From Neopestalotiopsis rosae (Eukaryota; Ascomycota; Sordariomycetes; Amphisphaeriales; Sporocadaceae), in the NCBI GenBank assembly GCA_023078685.1, contig JALGAS010000001.1:6634001-6698000 (forward strand): DNA of 64,000 nt, in the 5' to 3' direction. Shown here piece after piece: positions 10,201 to 21,214 of the stretch (its first letter is position 1; every line of letters begins with the position of its first letter). A program made the position numbers and the translations under genes. Under the pieces are notes generated by a model. That model saw nothing but the letters and a program-made list of their open reading frames with translations. It was not told the DNA's origin and ran no database searches.

Positions 10201-11172
10201 TTCAACTTCTGCGGGCTCAAAATCGACAAATTATTGCTTGATGAAGTGGCAAAGTCACAAATCGGATGAGGCTGTTTCCATTATCTCACTACTACTTATA
10301 CACTCTACTATTGCTGTGACTCTAGGGGCTGAGGAACCACTTGTAGCAATTGTCCAGGTATGATAGGCGCTAGCGTCTGGGCCGATACTTGGGCACGTGA
10401 AGAAAGAGGAGGAGGGGGGATCTAGCCATGAAACCCCTTATTTCCAAGCTTGATGATCGTTAAGAGAATTGTCTCAAATCGAGACTGGCAAGCTTCGTAA
10501 ACTGTTCATTCACTTTTACATAAGAAAAATTCACTAGCCGGATGCTGCCCTGATGAATGCTTGGCCATATCTCGGCGCGCGGGTTTGTTTGAAACCCGCG
10601 ATTCGATCTCATGGCCACCAATTATAGTGAATCCGTCGGACCTAGACAAAATGATCGTCGGTTTGAATGCTCTGTCCCATGCTGCTGAATGTGATAACGA
10701 CTGGTTTTAACATACTTGATTTGCAATTTGATTCTCGAGTACAAAGAAGCAAAACCGAAGAGGTTCTTTTCATAAACGTCTGAATCAATGGGGTAGTTGA
10801 GTAGGTAAGTAATATATACAGAAAGATAAGCAATGCAGCAGTACAGAAGTTCCTCGCGATTTGTAATAACTCCATGCGCAATTACTCTTTTAGAATCGAA
10901 ATATATGCCGGCTTCTTGTTTCGTGACTCGAAACGATAGAACATGGGGTATTTGTCAACCTTGTCACGAAATAGCCGAATTGTCCGCCCGGAATTTCGCG
11001 ATGTCTACAAGCCGATATTACTCACTGCAACCATAGGTCGCTCTCCGCGAGCGGATTAGATATTCTTCAGTTTTTCTACACACTTTTTTAATAAGTGTCT
11101 ACGCGAATATCTGGGATATCTTAGATACTCGAGCCTCAATCTTCACATATTGTACCCTTCTCAAGCGAAATA
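10201..11172. other. Divergent intergenic region with a perfect stem-loop
   Basis: Lies between the GNAT gene (minus) and the hydrolase gene (plus) and must contain both promoters. Apart from the stem-loop at 10578-10600 nothing is seen. Confidence 0.6.
10578..10600. repeat. Perfect 9-base-pair stem-loop
   Basis: CGCGGGTTT at 10578-10586 and AAACCCGCG at 10592-10600 enclose a five-base loop (GTTTG). It is G/C-rich within A/T-rich surroundings and far from any coding region. Confidence 0.85.
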
Positions 11173-12282
11173 ATGTCAGGCATTCCTCATTCAAATATGA
11201 CGGTAGACGTCAGTATCATCAGTCCTAACAGAGTTCTGAATCTCCCAAGCTCCATTTTCGTTTATCCGGACATTCCCGGGACAACCCTTAGCGATACCCC
11301 ATGCTTCTGCTTCCTTCTCGAACATATAACTGATGGACACACGACGCGACTACTGTTTGACCTAGGGTTGAGCAAAGACCTTGCATCATCTACACCGGAA
11401 GGTAACATAGACCTATTCTGAAGTACCATTTTGTATTGTCTAAAGTGTGACATAGTCAAAAACAAGGTTCGCGAGATGGGAATCATAGTTGAGACCCCAA
11501 AAGACTTGGGCGAGATACTTGCACAGAGAAACCTTTTGACTTCTGATATTGATGCTATTGTCTTGTCCCACGCGCACTTTGATCACACAGGCGACCTTTG
11601 CCTCTTCCCCAAGACGACATCTATCATAGCCGGAACTGGTTTCCACACGCTTCTCCCTGGATATCCGAAAGCAGAAAAGTCAACTCTGTTTGATGCCGAC
11701 TTTAAATATCGACGCATCCATGAACTTGACTTCTCAGCTGCGACGATTGAGATCAACTGTGTACGATCTTTAGATTTCTTTCAGGACGGAAGCCTACACT
11801 TCCTCGAGACTCCTGGTCATTCCATTGGGCATATCAGTGCATTGGTGAGAACAACAGCCAGAGAGGGAGCCGACCATAGCTTCATTCTTCTCGCGGGTGA
11901 TGTGTGTCATCATGCGGGTGTCATGAGGCCATCTCGCCTTCTACCTCTTTCTCGAGACATCGTTTTCGCGACATTGGGCCTTGACAATGCTACAAGTGAC
12001 CACTTGGTACGCAAAATCGGGTCAGATGGTCATTTGGACCAGCCTTTCTACCTGCCTGCGTTCGGCAGATTCAATGATGACACACAGACAATGGAGAGGA
12101 CCATTAGGTCAATTCAGCAGTTCGACTACGATCCCAATGTTTTAGTGGTGCTAACGCACGATCACTGGCTCTTGGAAGTCGCATCTTTATTTCCTGATAC
12201 TGCCAATGAATGGAGGGCGAATGCTTGGTCGGATCAGCTACACTGGCGTTTCTTAAGAGACTTTAATTTAGGGACTTCATAA
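11173..12282 (+). CDS. MBL-fold hydrolase, N-acyl-homoserine-lactonase-like
   Basis: Two exons, 11173-11401 and 11456-12282, with a 54-base intron (GTAACA donor, CATAG acceptor, phase 1), giving 351 residues. The metallo-beta-lactamase signature SHAHFDHTGD gives His115, His117, Asp119 and His120. Later metal ligands are the His in ETPGHSIGHIS, the Asp in LAGDVCHH and the His in VLTHDHW. This spacing and the phrase TRLLFDLGLSKDL near the N-terminus match the dinuclear-zinc lactonase branch that includes AHL lactonases. Known relatives hydrolyse lactones or other esters, and quorum-signal quenching is possible but inferred. No signal peptide is seen, so it is probably cytosolic. Confidence 0.85.
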
Positions 12283-12524
12283 TCTGTTGCAATGTAATAG
12301 TGGCGTTTCGTATGAAGTACCAAACGTGCCGGACATGTATCTTTGGCTTTTCCCTCAACTTCTAATGAGAATCAACTGCCCTCTTACCGGTGTATTAGCA
12401 GTCGCTCGATTCCACAGGATTGTTTAAAGGTACTGATTAGCCTCGCTGTCATGCTTCAGTACATTTATTTCTTGAAAGTCCGTATTAGGCAACTAGATAG
12501 TTCTCGAGTTGATTACAACACAAA

Positions 12525-12880
12525 CTACTCAAAAGTGTATGATAACTCATCGAAAGCAGCCTTAAGAGCGTCGTAATGCTTGGCCTGTAGGTCAATCAGA
12601 AAAGTTGCCTTTTGTCCATGCCCTAGGGTTACATCTAAGACTGTTCGCGATTGCCCTTGTGGGCCAAATTCTTTGACCGACATTGTACTTCGTGTCCAGG
12701 GAGCCCAACAAGTTGTGCCGAACGCGAACGATATGACATCCTTTGCGAAATGCTCTGCTTGTCTCCTCTGAGGGTCCTCTAAGAATTCGTTGAAGTTCTG
12801 AAGTAGCCACACGAGGTCTTGAACATGCACTGCGTGTCCTTTCCAAGTGCCATCCCACGGATTCGGCTCATTGAATCGAA
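12525..12880 (-). pseudogene. C-terminal relic of a type-B carboxylesterase
   Basis: The minus-strand frame reads RFNEPNPWDGTWKGHAVHVQ, then LVWLLQNFNEFLEDPQRRQAEHF, and ends at 12525. This is how the last quarter of fungal type-B carboxylesterases/lipases reads (the region carrying the catalytic His). The frame opens at a CTCAG acceptor (12881-12884), but no catalytic-Ser exon (GESAG) or other upstream part is found before the next gene. So only a terminal exon remains. It is most likely a deletion relic. Confidence 0.6.
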
Positions 12881-13707
12881 CTGAGGATTAAGCATCATTC
12901 TTTTGAATAAATCGGCTTGACTTCAAAATGAGTTATGGTCAATGAAGACTTCCACGCCTGAGAGACTCGGGAACTAAGGAAAAGTATATGGGTCACGGTG
13001 TGTCGTGCCGTATTTGTTGTACCAAAGTCAACCATGGCTAGTAAAGTATAAATATTTATGTAAAACAAGCCTTGAAGGGGCACCTCACGGCAAGCACACA
13101 GGCCCTGCTAGGCTTGACGTCTGTATAGGGGGCTTGGGGATTTGAGTCGCCTTTCCAAAACCTCACCGTCAACTTCAACCTTAACCTGCCCCAGAACACG
13201 GCCATAGCAGATGCCAAGACTTTGCCGTTATTAGGTAGAAGTCCGCTGATTCGGCTTGGGATCAGCCACGTTTTAGTTTAACTGTCTTTTGCCGCCGTTC
13301 ATTTACACTGAAAAACTTGCCGTCCAAATCCATTCGCGTCACACCTAGGTTTGCTGGCAATATTCAACTGCCTTGGCTGATGCAACCTCATACTTCAATA
13401 GTACAACCACAAAATTATTATAGAATGAACACTAGGGTACCGTACCAAGTGTGAATGAAGGTTTCTATGTGATTAATTGTCTCACCACAAACCCCAGACT
13501 TTTATGCTGCAAAAGTTCTGTCTATTGCAAATGATGGAGGACTTGGAAATTATCCCAATTGGCTCATGCGTTGCGCAACAAGGGTTGGAGAATTTACGAT
13601 ATTACTTTTAATCTTGCCCATTGTTCTAGATTGGCTGGGCGTATATGAGCCCAAAGACCATTTTCACTGTTGTTTCAGTCCTGAGAGTCGTTGGACGTTC
13701 TGCCATC
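12881..13707. other. Intergenic, no gene seen
   Basis: No supported frame on either strand. Holds the promoter of the secreted repeat protein. Confidence 0.55.
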
Positions 13708-15489
13708 ATGAAGTCCGCAATATCCGATATTCTCTTATGGGGCGCAGTCGCATCATCCGTGGCAGCTTCATTTGGCCAGCATCAACGTCGGGATTTTGAA
13801 GAGAGCGACTGCGATCACAAGTCAGAGTCCTTGAGCAAAGGCGCTTCGAGTTATGATTCCCAGTCTGACGCAAATGATCCTCATGACGCGTATTTCCACA
13901 GGAACGGTAGACCTTTCGGCCATGGCGACAACTCCTATCGTGACCACGATGGATTTCAGATGCATTCAGATCACGGCGCATCGTACAACGATGGCCTCAA
14001 CGGACATCAAGTGCATCCTCAGTATGATGAAGAGAACGGTGGGAGCATAGGCGGTGGTGGCTCTTACGCTGGACCCGTCCCTTATACGTACGATTATGGC
14101 GACGACGGGCTCGGTGACAATGGCTATGACAATGCCGGAGTGAGGGAACCATACCCATATCCTCAGGCGACTGAATCCCAAAACGAACCATCGGTGACCG
14201 CATCTTTCGAAACTGTGTCATCACCAACTGGGTCGGTCTCTTCAGGTCCTAAGGAGACCTCGACAGAGATTGGGTCAATTTCGCAAAGCCTTGAGCCTAC
14301 AGTATCTACATCAGCAGACACTGGAACGATCTCACCGGGCCCCGACTCTACGTCAACCACGCCGACACCCTCTGCAGGCGACAGTACCATTAGCACGGCT
14401 TCAGCCGCTCCAATCTTTACTGAAATCCTTTGTCCAGGTGTGGACCTCCAATGTGTAGACAACTTCTACGTAGGATGCTCAAAGAGGTTCAACCAGATCA
14501 ATCGAGCCCAGGTATCCATCACCAGAATCCGCAACGTGGCAGACGCACGAATTTGCCATCAGCGATGCGTCGACGACCCAACCTGCACGGCCTGGGAGGA
14601 CGTGGACATACCCCTCGGCCAGAGGGGAGTCTGCTACCACCACCACGAGGCCATCACGCTCAATAACACCGTTCCTTACGTCGCCGCCACTCTCGGCGTC
14701 TCCTCGTTTGGCGTGCGAAACTATTGCCAGCTGTCCCCAGGACCCCTGGCTCCCATACCGCCTCCCTTAGCGCCGGCGACGAGCACCTTGGTCACAGTTC
14801 CCGCCTCGTCGACGAGTGATCTGTGCCCGGACTTTGACGGTCGGTGCCTCAATGATCTCGCCGTTCACTGCGACAGATCCCTCCTCGTCGACGCCACGGC
14901 TCAGCCTGGGTTCAATACAACCAGCCGCCCCGATCTGACGACGCAGCGCGAATGCCACGAGGCGTGCGCAGCCAACATAACTTGTTCAGGATGGATGATA
15001 AGCCCCGGAACTTCGGACACGGGCATCCCCGGGACGACCACCTGCTCGCTCGTCGGGAACGGCATCATTCAGCTACTCAACCCGCCGCCAGCCGCATCGC
15101 CCGAGTACGTCGGCTACTCGTACGGCGTCAAGCGAGGATGCCCCAAGACGGACGACGACCTGCTGTGCGATTCCGACCAGTGCACCGACGGCACCCGCAT
15201 CCAGTGCCGCCGGAACCTGAGCTACGACGCGGCCACGGGCCTCAGCGACGCCGTGGGGGCCACCACCGTCGACTCGGCCCTGGCATGTCAGCAGGCCTGC
15301 GCCGAGGACGCCACGTGTCGTGCGTGGTATGGTTCATTCCAGGATTCGGAAGTTGGGGATGGGATTTTCGTAACCTTCTTCAGTTGCTACCGTTTACTCA
15401 GCCGCGCAATCACGCTGAGATCGGACCGACCTGCGGGACCTCCGAATACCATTGGAACTGACTATTACGGAATCAAGGGCCTTTGTTAA
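13708..15489 (+). CDS. Secreted protein with three PAN/apple-like cysteine repeats
   Basis: Single exon of 593 residues from the ATG at 13708, chosen because it starts a clear signal peptide (MKSAISDILLWGAVASSVAA). An in-frame ATG at 13645 would bury the signal. Residues about 25-140 are rich in Asp, His, Gly and Tyr; about 145-235 are Ser/Thr-rich and likely O-glycosylated. Three related Cys-rich units follow, at about 240-340, 371-475 and 484-593. Each begins LCP or LCD, has a C-x(n)-C pair, a central motif of the type C-HQRCVDDPTCTAWE, and ends Y/FG(V/I)K-x-C. This resembles PAN/apple folds that bind sugars or proteins. No catalytic domain is seen. G/C content rises clearly in the repeat half. 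Likely a cell-wall or extracellular adhesion protein. Confidence 0.75.
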   Translation: MKSAISDILLWGAVASSVAASFGQHQRRDFEESDCDHKSESLSKGASSYDSQSDANDPHDAYFHRNGRPFGHGDNSYRDHDGFQMHSDHGASYNDGLNGHQVHPQYDEENGGSIGGGGSYAGPVPYTYDYGDDGLGDNGYDNAGVREPYPYPQATESQNEPSVTASFETVSSPTGSVSSGPKETSTEIGSISQSLEPTVSTSADTGTISPGPDSTSTTPTPSAGDSTISTASAAPIFTEILCPGVDLQCVDNFYVGCSKRFNQINRAQVSITRIRNVADARICHQRCVDDPTCTAWEDVDIPLGQRGVCYHHHEAITLNNTVPYVAATLGVSSFGVRNYCQLSPGPLAPIPPPLAPATSTLVTVPASSTSDLCPDFDGRCLNDLAVHCDRSLLVDATAQPGFNTTSRPDLTTQRECHEACAANITCSGWMISPGTSDTGIPGTTTCSLVGNGIIQLLNPPPAASPEYVGYSYGVKRGCPKTDDDLLCDSDQCTDGTRIQCRRNLSYDAATGLSDAVGATTVDSALACQQACAEDATCRAWYGSFQDSEVGDGIFVTFFSCYRLLSRAITLRSDRPAGPPNTIGTDYYGIKGLC

Positions 15490-15823
15490 TGATATAATTG
15501 ACCGTGTATCATCTGCTGGATATCTCCGTTTCAAAGTAGCAGACGGACCACTGGCTAATTGGACAGCCACGTCATGAAGCCAATGCCAGTTCCCACGTCG
15601 TTTGACTCGGCCAATGTGCTTGATACAATGAAATGGTCTTTGCAAGTTTAATTAGCGAAAGGATTAAGTAGCAATATGCAGATGAGCCAGTGTAATCAAT
15701 TCCCACTACATTTTATCTCTACATGCAACAGACAAGCATTCCCAGTCTTTCTTGAAGTTTCCAACCAAAACGCCTTGCTCACAGTAACACACGGAATAGT
15801 CGAACACAACCGACATGATAAAT
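15490..15823. other. Short convergent intergenic region
   Basis: Holds the 3' ends of the secreted protein gene and msh2. Nothing else seen. Confidence 0.6.
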
Positions 15824-18656
15824 CTACAAAGCCTCGACAGCTTTGAAGAATGGGTTTGCGAGCAAGCGCTGGTCATTCTTCACAAGGTCTCTCATCTTGG
15901 ACACCATCTCCTCCTTGCTCATGCTGCCTCCCTTGACCTGGTCTTTCCATTTGACGAGGACTTCCTTGAGCAGAGCACTGCCTTCTTCAACATCCTCCTT
16001 GCTGTATCCGACTCCAAGTCCGTTTTGTTCGTGCTTGCCAGTGAAGTCTTCAAGCTCGTCGGCCTTGCGCTTGGCCATGCGGACGACCTTATCGGGGAAA
16101 CGGACAAGCTCAGCGACATGAATTCCGAAACTCTGATCGCAAATGCCTGGCTCGACCTTGTAGAGGAGCGTAACCTCGCGCTTATTGGCAGTAGAATCGG
16201 TGCCAGAAATGTGCGCAGTGACATGCAAGTTGCGGACTTGGGGATAAGTGTCGGCGAGAGCTGTCAATTCGTGAAAGTGTGTTGCGAACATAGCGGAACA
16301 CCCAATCTCCTTGACAATATGCTCCGAAATAGCCCACGCAAGACCAAAGCCGTCGTATGTGGATGTACCACGGCCCAGCTCATCAATGATGATCAGCGAT
16401 TCGGCCGTCGCGGATTTGAGAATGTTTGCAGTCTCAAGCATCTCAGCCATGAATGTGGAGACACCCTTGAGCTGGGAGTCACTGGCACCGACACGGGCCA
16501 GGATCGAATCGAAAATGGTGAGCTCGGCCTCGGTACAAGGTACAAAGCAGCCAATCTGTGCCATGAGAGCAATGACACCAATCTGGCGAATGTACGTGGA
16601 TTTACCACCCATGTTGGGACCCGTGATGATGAGGAACGACGAGGAGTCCTTGACTAGCTCAACGTCGTTGGTGATGAATTGAATATCGTCCTGCATTTCC
16701 AGGCATGGGTGACGTGCTTCTTTGAGCACGGTCTGTCCTTCGCCCCGAGTATGGATCTTGGGGCGCACATAGGATGTAGGAGCATGGACGGAGCAGTGAG
16801 CGAATGAGACGATAACATCGAGATGAGCAAGTACGCCTGCAAGACGCTCAATGACCGGACAGTACGATGCGGCCACGGCCACAACTTCGTTCACCAGACT
16901 GCTCTGGGTTCTGTTGTAGTTCTGCGACAGTTGGTCAAACTCGCGGCGAAGAGCCTGCAGCGTCTTGGTAGTAAAGTATACACCGTTCTTCTGTGTCGAA
17001 CATTCCTGGTACTTTGACTTGTTGCGAATGCAGCCAGCCTCAGTTCGCGTCAGACGCATACACCAGCCGTGCACCTTGTGGTTCTCCATGAAGATCTTCT
17101 TGTTTTCCTCCTGACCGAGGTCGTCGGCGGCATCCCGAAACTCCCGGTCCATGTCAGATCGCAACTTGTCTAGGCGCTTGCGAATAACCCGCAATTGGTC
17201 GTCAAACTCGGGCTTGATGATGAATTCATGGTTATCCAGGGCATCAAGATCCACCGTTGTCTCCACCATCTCAGCAAGCTTTCCGAGACTATCGGAGAGT
17301 TCTCGCAGCTTGAGGGTATATGCTTGGTCCAGAGGATCTTTGTATTGCTCGTCCATGACTGCCTCAAATGTGCCAAGGAACCCAGGTAGACGAATAACGA
17401 CTTGGTACGCCCTGACAACATCCTCAAGATTGGCCTTATTCCTTTGGAACCGGTTCGCCAGGCGATACAGATCAGGGACAGACTTCAGGTGTTCTTCCTG
17501 AATAGTCTGTCGTAGCTCGGTGTCATTTGCAAACGCTTCTACCAGTTGAAGACGTTTCTCAATCTCGTCCTTGTTCATCAGGGGCTGTTTAAGCCATTGA
17601 GACAGCAGCCGACTGCCGACGGGTGTTTTGCAGTGGTTCAGCAGACCGTACAAACTCATACTCTTGACGCCATCTCGGGCTCCTGGCATGAGGTTCAGTG
17701 CCTTGAGTGCAGCGGCGTCCAGTTTCATAAACTGTGCCAGGTCGTGCTGGTAGAGTTGGTATTGCCCAAAGTTGGACGGGTCTTGCATGACACTCAAATA
17801 CTTGATAAGAGCTGCTGCCGACCCCATTGCAAGCTTCAGGTCAGTCTGAGGCAGCAGGCTGGCAGACCGTTCGTCTTTGAGCAATCTTGCCAAGTCCTGC
17901 TCAATGTCCTTGACACCAAAGTCGCCAGCTGGTCTTTCGGAAATGGTCACTCCACAATTGTCAATGATCTGCCTCAGCTTGGCAAGCTCGGGATCCTTGT
18001 CCTTCTCGGACTTGTCGATTTGAAGCAGACATTCTTTCACACCGAGCTGAATGAGGAGAGACTCGAAGTTAGAGTACAGGTCGTTGTCGAGAAACTCGCT
18101 CACGCCCAACTCGCGTACACTGGCGTCGGCAAAGCACACACCAACACTCCTGGCCTCGGTCTGTTTCGCAGAGATCTTGACCGCTAATATCATGGGAGCC
18201 GCTTCAAAGTGTTGGCCCAACTCGTCTTCGACATCTTGCAGGTTACCGGGTGACGCCTGCTTAACGATCTTCCAATTCATTCGGCCCCCGCTGCTGGCGT
18301 ATATTTGTACGCGCTTGCCCAACTTGAAAAGGGCTTCTCGGAGGAACTGTCGAAATACGGTGATGGTCATGGTGACCGAAGGCAAACCGCTCGCATCGTT
18401 TCGGCCGAGTTGCCGGACCACCGACGTTGTCTTGTACACCTGGAACAAGATTAAAATTAGCAACAATGTCTGACTGCAGATGTAGGTGGAGAGATCGTAC
18501 GGTTCTTGCAATGAAGTTTGCATCTTCACCATGGGCTGTATACCAATCACCACGGTCAAATATCCTTACAGTCTCGTCCGTGACTGAGGGAAGAGACTTG
18601 AAGTAACGTATGAATCCAGTCTCGTCCTCGACCTTCAATTCGGGCCGGGACGACAT
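15824..18656 (-). CDS. MSH2: DNA mismatch repair protein Msh2
   Basis: MutS homologue; with Msh6 or Msh3 it binds mismatches and insertion/deletion loops in the nucleus. Two exons, 18656-18501 and 18439-15824, with a 61-base intron (GTACGA donor, TTCCAG acceptor, phase 0), give 923 residues, normal for fungal Msh2. Exon 1 carries the start of the N-terminal mismatch-recognition domain. The ATPase has Walker A TGPNMGGKSTYIRQIG near residue 657, Walker B LIIIDELGRGTSTYDGFGLA near 734, and the switch motif FATHFHELTALA. The C-terminal helix-turn-helix ends in PFFKAVEAL. No breaks or odd residues seen. It diverges from trm10. Confidence 0.97.
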
Positions 18657-19080
18657 CGTGCTTCGATTGTTTGTTTCGTTTTCGTGTGAGTCCAGACCAA
18701 AGATATTAAGTCTACACTCAACCCACGATTGTTGTCTCGGAAGGGGTCGCCAAAGTTATCGCCAGATTTTTTTGAACATTTATCTGGGAGGTACGGGCAA
18801 GTCGCGTCTTGCCAGCAATCAATTAAAGCTTCCAGAGCGGGGAGACGCGCCTATGGTCTAGCACGCGAATCCCTGCAGCGCTTGCATTAGAGTCCCCTAA
18901 AAATTCAAAAGTGCCGGGGGAGGTTCTTGGAGCTCCGGCAGCAGGCACTGGTAGCAGATCAACCCCACCACCAAGCTGCTAACGTCACTGTGCCAATTTT
19001 TTCGGAATTTTTCTTTTTGTTTTGTTCGAGACGAAGGTTGCTCTACACCACCACGTTCGTTGCCAGCAATTCGTGTCGCA
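18657..19080. promoter_or_regulatory. Shared divergent promoter of msh2 and trm10
   Basis: The 424 bases between the two start codons must contain both promoters and 5' leaders. A pyrimidine/T-rich stretch precedes trm10 (18995-19025). No single operator can be named. Confidence 0.6.
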
Positions 19081-20388
19081 ATGGACCAAACAACATCGGG
19101 CGGCCTCGAGACGGTCGCCGCCGAGAAGTCGGAAATTCAGGCTCAGGAACAACAAGACCACGTTCCTGCCATTCAATCGCTCGCAAGCAATGGCGCATCC
19201 GAAGAAGCCAGCCGGGGGGTGAAGCGTGCGGCCGACGATGAAGCTGGAGCCGAACAGCAAGATGCTGACGAGTCGCAAGATGTGCAAATCACGACTGAAG
19301 GCGATATCGCCGAGAAGCCTTTATCCAAGAACCAGCAGCGAAAGCTCAAGCGCCAAAAGATGTGGGAAGAGAAGAAGCAGGACCGGGCCCTCAAGCGCAA
19401 GGAGAAGAGACACACACAGCAGGAGCGCAGGCGGCTGGAACGCGACGAAGAGATTGCCAAGGCTGCCGAGGAAGGTCGTGCTCCCGTGCTGAGTAGGAAG
19501 GCGCGAAACCGGGATCCAAAGAAGAAGACTCAGGTGCCTGTCTCCATTATTATCGACTGCCAATTCGAGGACAAGATGTTTGAGAAGGAGCAGATTTCTC
19601 TATCCAGTCAGGTCACCAGATCGTACTCCGACAACCGCATGGCCCAATACCCGGTACACCTCGCGGTCAGCTCATGGGGCGGCAAGCTCGAAGAACGATT
19701 CGACAGCACGCTCAGAGCACAATACAAGCAGTGGAAAGGCGTCAGCTTTGTGAAGGAGGACTTTGTAGGAGCCGCGAAGGCTGCTTCGGAGATCATGGCC
19801 GGCGAACAAGGCGGCACCGTCATCGACGTACTGAAACCTACCGAATCGGGCGACTCTCTCTTCTTGGGCGAGATGGCGCCAACTGGCAGGGCGAAGAAGA
19901 ATGACCCAACACCACAACCCGAACCCGAAGCCGAGGATGTCGACAAGTCCATTGTCTACCTTACTGCCGATTCCCCATACGTGCTGGATCGCCTGGAACC
20001 CAATACGAGTTATGTGATAGGTGGTATCATTGACCGTAACCGATACAAGGGCTTGTGCTACCAGGTGGCACGAGAGAGAAATGTGCGCACCGCCAAGTTG
20101 CCCATTGGTGAATTCATGGTTTTGCATGACCGACATGTGTTGGCGACAAATCATGTAGTAGAAATTATGCTCCGCTGGTTGGAGCTCGGCGATTGGGGTG
20201 CTGCCTTTATGCAAGTCATCCCGATGCGCAAGGGTGGAAAGTTGAAGGACGACGTCGAAGGCTCTGAAGCTGCCGCCGAGGATCAAGAAGCAGAGGAGGA
20301 CGAAGCTGATGAAGTCGCCGAATCTGATGCAGCCGCTGAAGAAGCTGCGGCTATTGATGAGGTTGCGACTGTTGACACCGAGACTTGA
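19081..20388 (+). CDS. TRM10: tRNA (guanine-9-N1)-methyltransferase Trm10
   Basis: SPOUT-class enzyme that methylates N1 of guanine 9 in tRNAs using S-adenosylmethionine. Single exon, 435 residues, ATG at 19081. Residues 1-75 are acidic and low in order. About 80-150 is a very basic helical segment (KNQQRKLKRQKMWEEKKQ onward) thought to bind tRNA. The SPOUT domain runs from about 152 (VSIIIDCQFEDKM) to 390 and includes YLTADSPYVLDRLEPNTSYV, then IGGIIDRNRYKGLCYQVA, the knot region seen in all Trm10 proteins. The C-terminal tail is Glu/Ala-rich. No oddities. Confidence 0.96.
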   Translation: MDQTTSGGLETVAAEKSEIQAQEQQDHVPAIQSLASNGASEEASRGVKRAADDEAGAEQQDADESQDVQITTEGDIAEKPLSKNQQRKLKRQKMWEEKKQDRALKRKEKRHTQQERRRLERDEEIAKAAEEGRAPVLSRKARNRDPKKKTQVPVSIIIDCQFEDKMFEKEQISLSSQVTRSYSDNRMAQYPVHLAVSSWGGKLEERFDSTLRAQYKQWKGVSFVKEDFVGAAKAASEIMAGEQGGTVIDVLKPTESGDSLFLGEMAPTGRAKKNDPTPQPEPEAEDVDKSIVYLTADSPYVLDRLEPNTSYVIGGIIDRNRYKGLCYQVARERNVRTAKLPIGEFMVLHDRHVLATNHVVEIMLRWLELGDWGAAFMQVIPMRKGGKLKDDVEGSEAAAEDQEAEEDEADEVAESDAAAEEAAAIDEVATVDTET

Positions 20389-21214
20389 GCAGTGGTCATT
20401 GGATCACGCTTCAAGTTTGCTCCCAAACTAATAACAAATCGATCCGAAATAAATCAAGATACCCTTTTCCCATTGACTCTTGGACTGTTTTACCGATCAT
20501 GTGCATGTCAATTTTGGCCTTCAGCTTTTACCTGACCCCACTAGGATTGGTGTGTCTTTGCTTCGCTCGGGGCCATGTATTATGGACAGTCACGATAAGA
20601 ACGGGCAGGTGCTCCAGGCACTTTCCTCAGGAAGTTTGCTTCTCATGTTGCCAAGGCGGGCGAACAGTGGCTAGTTACAATGATTGTGAGCATTCACCAA
20701 GCATCTACAAGCGCAGGCCACGAATCCGCCATTTTTACCGCTTGGAATAGATGATGCCGGCAATCTACCAGCAGCTGCTGATTCAAACTGCCATGATGGG
20801 CAACAGCCTGGTTGAAGCAAAGCTGCTTTGAGTAAGGATGTGGGACCTGCAGCTTGGATTGGCTCTGGACGCACACTGCCACCGCCAATGAAGGCCATGT
20901 ATTAACATTTTGCTTACAAGGGCAACCGGCAGCCTTACGAGGCATACTGTGAGAGGGGTAACTTGCAACCTTGAGCAATCTCTTTCTGCCTCGTAAATAC
21001 TGTTATTATCTACTTGCGCCTCAGATCGATCTCCGCATGCCGTTTTCCTTGGTCAGTGTTAGAATCAACTTCTGACAATTATTCTCTACAGGACTACGAA
21101 TAGTGTCAGAAGTCCAAGCGGAGTGCCCAGCAAGCCCAGCGTCTGTCAGAATGCCTCAATAACATCGACCAAGTCAACCGTGTAAATATCTGATATCCTG
21201 TCTATGTGGCAACC
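20389..21214. other. Intergenic, no gene seen
   Basis: Several short open frames exist but none has protein-like composition or splice partners. Contains the 3' region of trm10 and the promoter of the next gene. Confidence 0.55.

Noticed and set aside
1..12880. Repeat-induced point mutation as the single cause of the broken genes
   Set aside because: The inferred C-to-T changes are in mixed contexts (CpA at 115, CpG at 6717, CpC at the copy B donor), there is no dense A/T drift, and the copy A/B paralogues are too diverged to call it.
14952..15461. 169-codon frame inside the secreted repeat gene
   Set aside because: Arg/His/Pro-rich shifted reading of the G/C-rich repeat region; the Cys-repeat frame is clearly the real one.
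15815..16657. 280-codon plus-strand frame opposite msh2
   Set aside because: Antisense shadow of a strongly conserved gene; no homology.
17546..18187. 213-codon plus-strand frame opposite msh2
   Set aside because: Same reason: it mirrors Msh2 codons and has no motifs.
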